Assembly (NCBI GenBank): GCA_022496805.1
Contig: CM040085.1
Location: forward strand, 28,115,811 to 28,179,810
Direction: 5' to 3'
Length of the DNA stretch: 64,000 bases
Origin: Pohlia nutans
Taxonomy: Eukaryota > Streptophyta > Bryopsida > Bryales > Mniaceae
This document shows, piece after piece, positions 35,591-46,293 of the stretch (positions are counted from its first letter, which is position 1; each line of letters starts with the position of its first letter). The notes under the pieces were generated by a model. It was not told the origin of the DNA, made no database searches, and worked only from the letters and a program-made list of their open reading frames with translations. The translations under genes were made by a program, and so were the position numbers.

Positions 35591-37433
35591 CTGACATTTA
35601 AAATATTTAAATCTTTGTACATTCGATTACAAACATAATTTTAATATTTTATCAGAAATATTTATTAGATTGTCTTTGAAATAAGATACTCTTTCACATG
35701 GTGATTATTTGAAAATACTATTAGAGCGTGTAAAAATCCGTTTAAAACTGTGTCATGTGCTCATTTATTCTAAAAATCAGCTTAAAATCAATTACATTGC
35801 AATAATATCAAAAATTTATAAAAAATTGAGAAGGTATCTTTATTTGTGTTTCTTTTATACGTCGCACGAGGGTAAATATTGCATAGACATAGTTTTAACT
35901 CACATGTTCATAACTTGCATTTAAATTTTATAAATATTTCTGCATTTGATTAGTAACAACATTTTAATATTTTTTGGTAAATAGTTGTTAAAATGATATT
36001 CAAGTGAGATACTCTTAAACATGGTGATTATTTGAAATCACTATTACGGCATGTTGAAATCTTCAAATTGAGATTCTAAAAATGCAAACCCATTTTAGAT
36101 TCATCTCCAAGCGGTCCACTTGATCATGGCAAAAAAATTTAAAGCATGACTCATTCATGAGAATTTGAGTTTCATGACTTTAGAATGTTGCAATTCCATA
36201 TCTACCAACCTAAAAACTTTTAAGAAATTTGGAGAAATGGGATAAAAGTTATGAGGAGATCTGTTTTTTGGGCAGTTTGGACAAAAAAAACTTTGAAGCT
36301 CATTTCTAAACTCAATTTTCAATATTTTTTAATGAAATAAAAGGCACTAGGTGAAAATTTCCAATTACAACATTCTCACCGTTAAGATTGACATTTTACA
36401 ATTCCATGTCAAACTTATTAATGATTTTCTTTTTCCTTTCACTCTGTACCCACTTCTAGTAATTGTTTTATGAAAAAAATTAATATGAGCTTTTCTCTTA
36501 CAAGATTTTATATTTAAAGACTTAACTCAATTGTTAACATGGCCTTGCCATTCATTGAATTTCTAACCCATTCAAAAAAAAGATATTAATTTCTAAAGTT
36601 CAAATTTGTCACCGGATTGAACCTCAGAAAATCTTCTTTTGCAACTTTGATCCTTATAATCGAAGAATCTAATGGTCATTTGCTCTCAAATTTTGTGCTC
36701 ACATGAAAATTCAAGTTGGGTATTAGATCTTACGGTTAAATGATGAAAAAACTAAAAAGCATATGATTTCTTCTGCAACTTCCAAATGCTGCGTTTTTCA
36801 TGGTTTTTTGTGAGAATACGGTCCTGGTCCTTTAGGGGTTAAGGAAGTTTGGTCCTTTCTAGGACTAGTCACATGCAAGGTCATATTGAGAATATTGAGA
36901 CTTTTCGCGTTCTCTTTTTTATCTTAGTTCTATCTCTTCACTATTATTTTTTTTATAAATAGGTAACAACATCAACTTTTACAATTTCATTGTAGAATCA
37001 CTATTTGACCATTTTATATTTTTATTTTCAATTACTAGTTTTTAAATGAATTTTTAAATAACTATTATGTCTCAAAATCTGTGAAACATCTAAATATAAC
37101 TAATATGGCCTTATGCACGTTTTTGTCCTTATAGAGTAAAATTTCAATCAAAATGCAAGAGGACAAGAGCAACTCCCTATTGTGTGGAAGTATTGGTGCA
37201 TCTAAAAATGCTCCATTTCTTTCAAGGGTTGACTATTTTTTGTTAATTTTAATTTTATTATCATTATTATTATTAATTTAATTATTTGATTTTAGTTTTT
37301 GGAAACAAATTCAAACGGCTGACTATTACCAACGTCGCAAGTTCAAAAACCAATTTACCTAAAATATAATGTAAGGAGCTTGAAAGGGATAGTTCACAAA
37401 ATAGGGCCTTTCATTGCGTATATATGGTCTGCA
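33890..37433. other. AT-rich non-genic stretch
   Basis: No gene is recognised. It contains a (TA)n run at about 35557-35588, two related segments with GAGGGTAAATATTGCATAGACA (near 35530 and 35868), and a lone family 3 element end (GGTCCTTTAGGGGTTAA) at 36826-36842. Confidence 0.5.
35070..35165 (-). repeat. Weak tRNA-like segment
   Basis: On the minus strand, a B-box-like GTGCGTTCGAATCT is preceded by GACTGTAGCCGAGAG. This may be a SINE remnant. Stems are not evident. Confidence 0.3.
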
Positions 37434-38520
37434 TTAACCCTTTGACGCGCAAGCGTCCATATTCTGGACGCTAGATGATTTCTGCCGCGTCCCCTCATCA
37501 TATACTGTAATGCTTTTCATCCATCCAAAATTCTCTTGATTCTTGTGCTAGTTGCCTACCATTTTGTACGGTATGGATCTTCAAAATAAGATAATGTGAA
37601 TTTTTGAAAAATAACAAAAGTGATTTATGTCAAGTTTCATTCTTAGTTCAAAAAGTGAGATCTTAAACATGATTTTCCATAATAAGTAGAATCAAATAAT
37701 GGAAACCATACCATTTTGTAGTGCGTTTACTCCAATTTCATTAAAATATTTTTTGATTTTTTTGTGTTAATTTTGGATTTAAAATTGAATTTAACCCCTA
37801 AATACCTAGAGCCCGCTCTAAATCCGGTAGTTTTGCAAAGATGCATTATAAAATGCAACCTAGAGGGATATTTTGAACTTGATATATGAATAAAAGTTGT
37901 ACATTATGAATTTTAGATTCTATCCATACGATTAGATTTATCATTGCTATTACCAATAAGTTTGTATAAAATTTGAAACGTGAAATTCAAAATTATTTTG
38001 TAATTCAATTACGAATAAGATATTGACAATCTACGGATGAAATTCTTTGTGATTGGTTGAAATGTAATACTCTAAGTGTAGTGATTTTTGGAGATTTTTT
38101 GGTTGCTTAATTTTAGGAGTTGACTTTTTCTGGAGCATTTTAACACTGAAATTTTCAAAATTTTGGGTGAATCACTACAACATGAAATGAGGCATAAAAA
38201 TTTCACAAATCATCCCCTTTCTCATCGGATCACATGTGCATGAAGCTAACTTCCCATAGAATCTACAGTAAAAATTTCACACTGCAAAAAGTGCTTGACA
38301 GATGAGAATCTACGGATGAAATCTGTACATCATCCAGAAAATGGACGCTTAGGCAGTTAGGGGTTAAAGAGAATACCTTGCAAAATTAATTTAAAATATT
38401 AATAATAAATCTGATGAATCCAACCGTATAGATGTTATCTTTACATTGACATTTACAACTTAGCTTTGTACATGAACTCCATTTTTATTTTTCATCAAAC
38501 ATTTTATAACGAATCTTTGA
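37434..38520 (-). mobile_element. TTAA MITE family 2, inverted, split by a family 1 insertion
   Basis: 37434-37790 and 38368-38520 together match the reverse complement of the 10260-10807 element. The outer end TTAACCCTTTGACGCGC is intact at 37434. The far end has been replaced by the microsatellite that starts near 38525. The break falls at ...AAATTGAATTT / AGAGAATACC, which is continuous in the unbroken copies. Confidence 0.75.
37791..38367 (+). mobile_element. TTAA MITE family 1, nested copy (577 bp)
   Basis: TTAACCCCTAAATACC to GGCAGTTAGGGGTTAA, exactly the length of the 51516-52092 copy and nearly identical in sequence. It is inserted within a family 2 element, so it is younger than that element. 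Confidence 0.85.
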
Positions 38521-38524
38521 AAAT

Positions 38525-38757
38525 ATGTATATACAGGTGTCTATACATATGTATATACACATGTATATGTGTATACATATAAATACATATATATGTATAT
38601 GCATGTACATATATATGCATATACATGTATATGCATGTACATGTATATGCATGTACATGTATATGCATGTACATGTATATGCATGTACATGTATGTGCAT
38701 GTACATGTATATGCATGTACATGTACATGCATATACATGTATATGCATGTGTGTATG
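38525..38757. repeat. ATGTATATGCATGTAC microsatellite
   Basis: About 230 bp of alternating purine-pyrimidine sequence, mostly 12-bp ATGTATATGCATGTACAT-type words that are self-complementary. Open frames on both strands (Met-Tyr-His-Val repeats) are artefacts of the repeat. Such DNA is prone to cruciform or Z-form structure. Confidence 0.9.
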
Positions 38758-38834
38758 CGCGGGTAGCAAGGGCAGAAACTTCGGGTAGCAAAAACTTGAG
38801 GCCATTAGGGTTTGGGGCTCGAGTCTGGGGTCTC

Positions 38835-39425
38835 GTCTCTGCTCCTTCACTGTCGCTCCGCTGCTGTTGTTGTGCTGCTGCTGCTCCGTTCACTCACGTT
38901 CACTCACTCACCGCTGCTGCTCCGTTCACCCTCTCACCGCTGCAGCTGTTGTTGCGCTGCTGCTCACTCACCGCTGCTGTTGTTGTTGCGGTGCTGCTCA
39001 CTCACGTTCACTCACTCACTCACCGCTGCTGCCCCGTTCACTCACTCACTGTTGTTGCACTCACTCACTGTTGTTGCAGTGCTTCAATTTCTTGCGCATC
39101 GTCTACCTTCAATCGTGAGTTTCTGTATTCTCTCACTCCCTGTTTTGCATCGTCTGCCTTTAATCGCAAATTTTAGTGTGCTCTCACTTCTCTGTTTTGC
39201 ATCGCCTGCCTTCAATCGTGATCTCTCATTCTCCTGTTTTGCATCGTTTAGGCTGAAACGCAAACTTTTGTGTTCTCTCATTCCCCTGTTTTGCTGTGAT
39301 GAGGCTCAAATGCAAATTTTTGTGATACTCACTCCCCTGTTTTGCATCGTTAGAATCAATCGTGAATTTTGTGTTCTCTCACTCTATGTTTTCAATCGTT
39401 TAGTGTCAATCGTGAAATGTGAAGT
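38835..39425 (+). repeat. CTCACTCA-rich tract and ~60-bp tandem repeats ahead of element-B genes
   Basis: From 38835 to 39080 the sequence is built of CCGCTGCTGCTCCGTTCACTC-like words. From about 39085 to 39425 there are about six imperfect ~55-60-bp units with TGTTTTGCATCGT...TTCAATCGTGA. The strand bias to pyrimidines and the position upstream of the plus-strand gene suggest a promoter or 5' leader. A 205-codon frame crosses it but is repeat-derived. Confidence 0.6.
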
Positions 39426-39503
39426 TTGAGCCACAATGTATGGAATCAGTTGCTTGATTTTCCAATTTTCTGCATGCCAGCCGCAGTTAGTGCTCCGAAG
39501 TCA

Positions 39504-39599
39504 TTTAGCTCGATACCAGTTTAGCTCGATGCCAGTTTAGCTCGATACCAGTTTAGCTCGATGCCAGTTTAGCTCGATGCCCGTTTAGCTCAGATTTTG
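39504..39599 (+). repeat. 16-bp tandem repeat of palindrome half-sites
   Basis: Six units start at 39504, 39520, 39536, 39552, 39568 and 39584, each TTTAGCTCGATRCCAG or a close variant. TTTAGCTCGA is one arm of the element palindrome. The exact 16-bp period places half-sites on one strand only. Confidence 0.85.
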
Positions 39600-39636
39600 T
39601 CATTTTCGTCTGTTGCATGGCCTCAGATCCACAGAT

Positions 39637-40428
39637 TTAGCTCGAGTCGAGCTAATTGAGCACTCCCATCTGGCATTGCACGGCATTTTCCTATAATTCG
39701 AAACATATGATTTCACTTGGAAGCACATGAACAGAAATTAATCATCATCAATTTAGCTCGAATCGAGCTAAATAGTCTCGAACTCTACGACTTAGACGTC
39801 CAGTATAGAAATAATCAACACAGTTGATTCTATTTAGCTCGATTCGAGCTAAAAGTCATACCCTTGATTCGTAGTTTTTAGCTCGACTCGAGCTAAAAGT
39901 CATACCTTTGATTCGTAGATTTAAGCTCAACTACGTTCCAAGTTTAGCTCAACTAACATTTCTAAAATGTGTCAGTCGACTTTTTAGCTCGAGTCGAGCT
40001 AAGAGGAAACTCCATAGTTGTCATAATTTTATCATTTGGAGGACTAGTGACGGACCTACTTTCTGGCGACCCAGCTGTTAAATTATAGTATGTGTTTTTA
40101 GCTCGGGTCGAGCTAATTGTCGCTTGAATCTAACGTTCAGAATATTTCGGTGCTTTACAGTCATGGCTCGGACAATGCAAACAGCTAGAATCGTTCGGAC
40201 TGCTCCTGCCGAAGATCCCCAAGTGGATGATGATATGGGATCCCTGGAGGAAGGACGTGATACTGAGGTAAGATTCCTTTGACGCGCCCTGATCCAGTTT
40301 GAGGTTTTTTATTTAATTCCAGTAGAGCTAATTAGGCAGTCGAAATGCAGTTGTTTCCCTACAATCATGATTGAATACACTATCCTACAGTAGAATCCAG
40401 CAATAGAATTTAGCTCGAGTCGAGCTAA
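39637..40428. repeat. Palindrome cluster upstream of and in intron 1 of the large element-B gene
   Basis: Copies of TTAGCTCGANTCGAGCTAA (with T/A extensions) lie at 39637-39655, 39752-39772, 39833-39853, 39876-39898, 39984-40002, 40098-40116 and 40410-40428. Centre bases are G, A, T, C, G, G (one arm mismatch) and G. The last copy is inside intron 1 of the gene. Confidence 0.9.
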
Positions 40429-41863
40429 TTGTCGTGATATTTGTACATTCCAGATTACATACAACACACAAGCACTGGAGGGCTACCTCGAACCATTTCT
40501 GGTGGATCCCGCAACCCACCCGCTAGCTGCTACTGCTGCGGATGCCCAACAATTTGGGAAGCTCTGGACTCCGAAGGAGAGGTCCATTCTGTCATGGTCC
40601 ATCATGCCAAAGGAGAAGTCACCGTTTTTCTTCTTCTACCAACAGTCTGGGACGCAGGTGGGGTTCCTACCCATCTGTCTGGATGCGTATATAACGTCTG
40701 TGACATATGAGGACGTGCACCTCCTGATCACGCTTCAGGCGATCGACGTCGCTGGCTACGTCTTTACCATCGTGTTCCCGGCGAACGAAATCAAATATTC
40801 CCACGATGTCATCCGGGATCATTTGACCGGGAAGGCGGAGCCGACTCTAGTTGACCACATTGTGTCCAAGGTACTGAACCTCACCTCGCCCAAAAACTTC
40901 CCCAGAACCTACCAATTTTACGCAACGAACATTTGGAGTGCCCTGTCTGATTACGAGACAGTAAAAGCAAAGGGAAAGGCGCCGGCTCGGAAGGGAGGAG
41001 CGCTTGCTTTGCCGGCTGGGTCGAACTCAGGGACCGCTCGATCGGGACTGGCAACACCTGAGGCAACTCCACGGATTCAGACTCGGAAACGCCCCAACTC
41101 GAATCCCTCCACTTCAGGATCGAAAAAATCTAGGAGTAATTTGGCGGGCAGCGCAGTGACATACATGAATCCTACCATGAAGGCGGCCACCTGTGAGAAG
41201 GACATCAATTACGAGGAAGCGAGCAAGACTCTCAAGGAATTCTGGGAGAAGTGCGCCGACTGTTACGTCCTTGGTAGGGACAATCCGCATGTTGAAGTCT
41301 CTATCGATCTCCTGGACCCCGCTGAAGCAAGATTTATCGTCCAATCGCTGGAGACCACTGGGATTGCGTACTACAAGAATATCCTTACAAACGCAATCGA
41401 CGTGAGTTCCAGGCAGATGATCGTCATCATGCCCAAGATTGAGCAGGCGCCGGAGGCATGGGACTTGGAGACGCTCGTCGGTCAGCGTTGCAGGTTCCGG
41501 CTCATCGACGGGCAGCATCATATTCAGGCTGCGAAGGAATTAATCCGGGATGCAAAAATTAGGGAAGAAAAGCTCAAGGCGCTCAAGACATGGAGAGCCC
41601 ACGTTGTCTAGCATTCGGACGCGAACAAGATCATGGACGTGTCCGCAATGGCCAACAAGACTAACAACGCCGGAACGTTCACTCCCTCATGGGCAACGAA
41701 TATCATGGGCGCGAGGAGTGTCTGGAAGGACTACGGGTGTCCCGTGAAGCTCAAGAAACCGAAGGGTCGTGAGCCGGAGGACCACTACCTCGCACGTTAA
41801 AAGTATGAGGTATGTCTAGGTACTTCTTATTGATTTGGCAATAGTTAATTTGGTGGTTGGAAC

Positions 41864-41884
41864 TTTAGCTCGACTTGAGCTAAA
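41864..41884. repeat. Element palindrome in intron 2
   Basis: TTTAGCTCGA, centre C, then TTGAGCTAAA: one mismatch between arms. It lies within the 146-bp intron 2 (41810-41955). Confidence 0.85.
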
Positions 41885-43149
41885 TTGTCTGCTTCAAGTC
41901 GTGCAGTTATTGCCTTCATGTTCTTAAATGTCTCACTTCCGTGTTTTTTATTCAGGATTTTGAGACTGCCATGGTGAAGCGTTTCGTGAGCATCAACACG
42001 AACACCAAGGACAATATCCTCAAGCCAGCGGACCTTCGGAACGAGCTCGATATCATTACCGCTTCGGAGGACGTCTACCAGTTGTGGTCAAGGTTCATTA
42101 TCGACTACGGACTTGGTGACACGATCGAGCCCGATACCGAGGCTAAATTTAATACGGCCAAGGATTGAGAGTCAAAATCATAGAATTTCACGTTGAATCG
42201 CGAATTCTTTAAGGCGATGGGGCAGTTGGAGGAGAGGGACTTGGAAGTGTTGGCGCAGCATCTTCTGAACGAGACTCCCGGTCGGACAATGGGATTTCCA
42301 AAGGTGTCCGTGAAAAAGCCCACAACAAACTACTGGCAGTGCATGTCCGCGAAGTAGTGGGTCGAGAAGCGGAAGAGAAAGCACACTGTCGCTAGGGAGT
42401 TGCACAACATCAAGCCATCGCTCGGGTTGTTCGACAAGGACAAGAACTTTGTCGTCGACAAGTGGAAAGAGTTCAAGAAGGAGTACAACTTGAATCGTCA
42501 GACAATGGCGATGCTGCTCTCTGTTCCGGGCGACTCCTTCTTCAGCAACTATGGGCAGAAGAAGTCGAAGAACAAGAGTGTGGAAGAGATCTCCGAGTAT
42601 GCAGCTGAGTTCTTCAAGAAATTCCTGGAAGTCAAAGGGAGATTCAAGCTGCCTACTCCGATTCTTCGCACCCGATTGTTCGATACTTCGGTGTTCCGAT
42701 TCGGAGCCTGGGACGATGATTACACTTGGGGCGATGCCAAATGCCCCTTTGGCCTCATCGATCTCCGATATGTCCCTGGTAATGCGAGCAGAGTGGACGA
42801 GACTGCCACTCTCTACTTCGAGGAGTTCCTCGACACCTGGGTGGAGACGGTGTCCGACCCGACGATTAGAACCCCCGAGGTTTGGCTCTGGACACTAGTA
42901 GAAATTCAGTGACCGAATTAACAGAAATTCAACACGATTGTGTTGATTCATTCTGTGCTATAGGTCGCGTTGACTTGGACATATTTTAATACGATTTTGT
43001 TGATCCGTTTCTGTTATTTCGGTCATCTCTTGCATCGAGGCCCGTTGATAAAATATGAAAAACATAAAAAGAGAATAAAAATATTTGAAACCCCGGAATC
43101 CGGGCAGCCTTGAAATTCGGGCAGCCCGAACCCAAATCTATCAAATGAA

Positions 43150-43220
43150 TGCCCTCCGGGTTTGAACCGGGGATCTCATGGCTACAACACACGACCTTCA
43201 ACCATTACAACACGGCCGAA
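43150..43220 (-). repeat. tRNA-like segment inside the CACTA element
   Basis: On the minus strand, a B-box-like CCCGGTTCAAACCCGG is preceded by GTGTTGTAATGGTTGAAGG, an A-box-like stretch. It holds the same relative place as 22684-22752 in the related element. It probably derives from a tRNA or SINE; not a functional tRNA call. Confidence 0.5.
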
Positions 43221-43540
43221 ATTACTTGTTTGATTGTGGCTATTGTCACCTATTAAACTTTAATTGCGGTAAAGTCCAAAATTAGTGAACTTTAGCGGCT
43301 TATATCTCCTTCATATAGTGTCCGTTTTTAATGAAAATAGTTGGAAAAGTTGCGTCTTGAAGTCTAGTTTGTGTGGTAAAATTTTCACTTCAATCTAAGA
43401 TGATATGAATTTCTGAGAAGCATTTTACTAGAGGGGGTTTGGCCAAGAAACATTTGAATGTTAGTTTTTTACCACTTTGCAATAATATTCAAATTTTTGA
43501 CATTTTATGCATGCATGTTATTTTTAGGTTGGATTCCAAT

Positions 43541-44123
43541 TTAACCCCTATATGCCCACAACCCTCTCCATATTTTGAGAATTGTAAAAATTGATGCCTT
43601 ATAATATGAAACTAAGAGGGGTATTTTGAATTTCATGTGTGAATAAAAGTTATATATTATGAATTTAAGATTCTATCCATTTGGTTAGATCTATGGTTAC
43701 AATTACCAATATTTTCTATAGTATTTGAAACGTAAAGTTCAAAATTCTGTTGTAATTTGATTGCGAGTAAGATATTGACAATTTGTGAATGAAATTGGTT
43801 GTGATGAGTTGAAATGTAATATTCTAAGTATAGTGATTTTGAAAAAATTTGGGTTACTTAATTTTACCACTTTACTGTTTCAAGAGCATTTTTGCACTAT
43901 TTTGAACTAAGATCTTAAATTTTTTTGATGAAGCATTGCAACATGAAATGAGACATAATTTTTACAAATCATCCCCTTTGTAATTAGTTCGCACATGCAT
44001 GAAGCTAACTTCCTATTAAACCTATAGTAAAAATCCACATTGCAAAAAGTACATGAAAGGTGAAAAAATGTGGATGAAATTTGTACAATGTCCAAAAAAT
44101 AAACGCTTTAACAGTTAAGGGTT
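43541..44123 (+). mobile_element. TTAA MITE family 1, diverged copy in the CACTA element
   Basis: It starts TTAACCCCTATATGCCC and aligns throughout with the 577-bp copies, but its right end has decayed to CAGTTAAGGGTTCG. It is more diverged than the copies at 37791 and 51516. Confidence 0.7.
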
Positions 44124-44694
44124 CGTTCTAGTCGTTGATGTAAAACTTATGCATGAGTTTGAATTTCCAAGCCATTTTGAACATATAAAGTTTATGTATA
44201 AAAAATATTTTGTACCAATATTTCCTAAATAACTTTCTAGTTGAAAGTTATTTGGTTAGAGTAGGTTTAGTAATATCATTTCAAAGTGCTAAATATTTTG
44301 AATTTATTTCATATATAATGTAGATTAGAAATTGGATTTAATTGTCTTCATTATTTAATGATTGAATTTGAAAGCTAGGGCATCTCTCTTTTAATTGAAA
44401 AATGTTGTTGACTCACCACCATTCACCATTTCAAAGTTTGAAAATTAGTCTAAGTTTGAAAATCAGTGAAAATATATGATTTTTTTTACTTTTAGGACTA
44501 CGCTACAATTCTCATATTTCCTGAAGCTTGAAACCAAGTAGTATAATATTTATAATAACATACATTGTTATTATGTTCTTATAATATACATATTGTTAAT
44601 ATGTTATTACAATTCCATTATTATAAGGTATTTCTTATAAAAAGATTCCTAAATAGTCAAAGAATATTCTAAGAATTTTTTCAGAATGCTATAA

Positions 44695-44800
44695 CCTATG
44701 CTGAAAAGATTCCGAAAAGATTCCAAAAAGATTCCAAAAAGATTCTTAGACAATCCAAAAATATTCTTAAAAGATTCCTTGATGATTCTTTAAAAGATTC
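44695..44800 (+). repeat. AAAAGATTCC tandem words
   Basis: Seven or so imperfect AAAAGATTCC units lie near the right end of the CACTA element, as in the related element at 24780-24945. Confidence 0.65.
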
Positions 44801-45422
44801 CATATTTCCTAAATTTCTGTTGATTTGGTCATTGCACTACTCAAATCAACAGAAAGTAAGTACGCAATTTGTTGGTTTTTACAAAAAGTTCAAAAATCAG
44901 TGAAATCGTCATTGCAATGCGCAAATCAACTGAAATGCGTTGGTTTTGTGTTGATTTGGATAGCATTTTCTAGTAGTGGGATCACTGAGAATATCGATCG
45001 GCATGCCCAAGCCATGGTTTACGCAAGCAAGCTCAAGGATGAGTATCTACCAAAGACGGCTAACTACATGCCATCCAGCAACGAGCGCTTGAACGGCATC
45101 CAGGAGGGGAAGGTCCTGGAGAAGCACCTTGTCCCGCTCCTCATTCTTGTGAAGAAGAGCAGCCATGCCCAGAATGTGGTCGATAGCATACTGGCCACAT
45201 TCTATGCTCCCGACTTGCCCCTGTATACGAGGCCATGAATGTACAGGGAACACGACTTGGCCTTAACGACATCCGAGCTGCGCTTGGAGTTCTACTGTCG
45301 TGTGCTCAAGATGTTTTCTGCTCCCGGCGATAGATTTCTGTCGCTAATGGCGGGGACGAAGCCCATGCTGGCTGGAATCGTATGTTTCAATGCGACAATG
45401 CACCATCCCCTGCATCTCATCG

Positions 45423-45536
45423 TTTAGCTCGAGTCGAGCTAAAATTGCAGCCCAATCTACATTTGAATTTCGATTATATTTACATTGTCTTGTTGCTCTA
45501 CTGTGTCTGAGTTTGTTTAGCTCGAGTCGAGCTAAA
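45423..45536. repeat. Two element palindromes in intron 3
   Basis: Perfect copies at 45423-45443 and 45516-45536, both with centre base G and TTT/AAA extensions. Both lie within the 217-bp intron 3 (45380-45596) of the large gene. Confidence 0.9.
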
Positions 45537-46273
45537 ATCTGGCTTCTTGGTTGCAATCAGTTATTATTAACATTCTTAATTTTCTTCTTACGACAGATGT
45601 GTCACCTTCAGACACATGTTGTCATCGACGCGGGCGACGAAGAAATTTACATGGCCGCCTACAACGCGAATCAAGATATGGACTACAATGATTTCAGCGT
45701 CCAGGCCTATGTAAATCCTGCTGCCAGCCACGGACCAAAACTTGGTGCGCGGAAGGGACGACGGAACGATTCCTCGGAGGACGACGTCGAGGCAGATGCA
45801 GGCACCCCTGTGGAATCCCAATCCGTCTCTCCTGGTCTCGCTTCGCCGGTTATCGACTGGATGGGCGTGAGTCTTCCGTCCGACAGTAGTTGAGATCAGC
45901 CCCGTGGTCGCGCCATTTCGACATCTGAGGGTCGTGGAGCTGCTCGTGGGGCTGGTCGTGGAGCAGTGGAGCTGGTCGTGGAGCTGGTCGTGGAGCTGGT
46001 CGAGCGGCTGCTCGCGGTGGTCGAGCTTCCTCTGAAGCTCGCGGTGGTCGAGCGTCTTCATCAGCTCGCGGTGGTCGTACTGGTGGACGCACTGGCAAGG
46101 GGACTAAGGGTGGACGTACATCCTCTCTTCCGCCAAGTGTTTCCGCGACTCTGCCCATAGCCGACCTGGTTCAGAGGAACCTGTTGGCTAATCTTGCCGA
46201 ATGCGACCAAGCCGGGGACGTCGAAGTCCAGCCTCTCCAGAGCCGTCGTCGACAGCGGACTACTGTTGCCGAA

Positions 46274-46293
46274 TTAGCTCGAGCCGAGCTAAA
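46274..46293. repeat. Element palindrome inside coding sequence
   Basis: TTAGCTCGAGCCGAGCTAAA lies in exon 4 and is translated as ELARAELN. One arm base differs from the perfect palindrome. The frame is open through it. Confidence 0.85.

Larger units (their letters stand above)
42893..44978. mobile_element. Non-autonomous CACTA element (2086 bp) inserted in a coding exon
   Basis: The ends are CACTAGTAGAAATTCAG and CATTTTCTAGTAGTG, a CACTA-type terminal inverted repeat. The target duplication is GGA at 42890-42892 and 44979-44981, the 3-bp length typical of the superfamily. Removing the element and one GGA rejoins the host frame exactly (TGG ATC ACT GAG). Subterminal CTGTTGATTT-type repeats and AAAGATTCC words are present. 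There is no transposase; a tRNA-like segment and a TTAA MITE are nested inside. Confidence 0.92.

Noticed and set aside
38485..38893. Overlapping Tyr/His/Met-rich open frames on both strands
   Set aside because: They are read-outs of the ATGTATATGCATGTAC microsatellite.
38812..39429. 205-codon Ser/Leu-rich open frame
   Set aside because: It follows tandem CTCACTCA and TTTTGCATCG repeats, has no domain, and precedes the first good exon of the large gene.
45588..46160. Minus-strand Arg/Pro/His-rich frames opposite the large gene
   Set aside because: They are antisense to RGG/GAGR-encoding repeats in exon 4 and carry no signature of their own.
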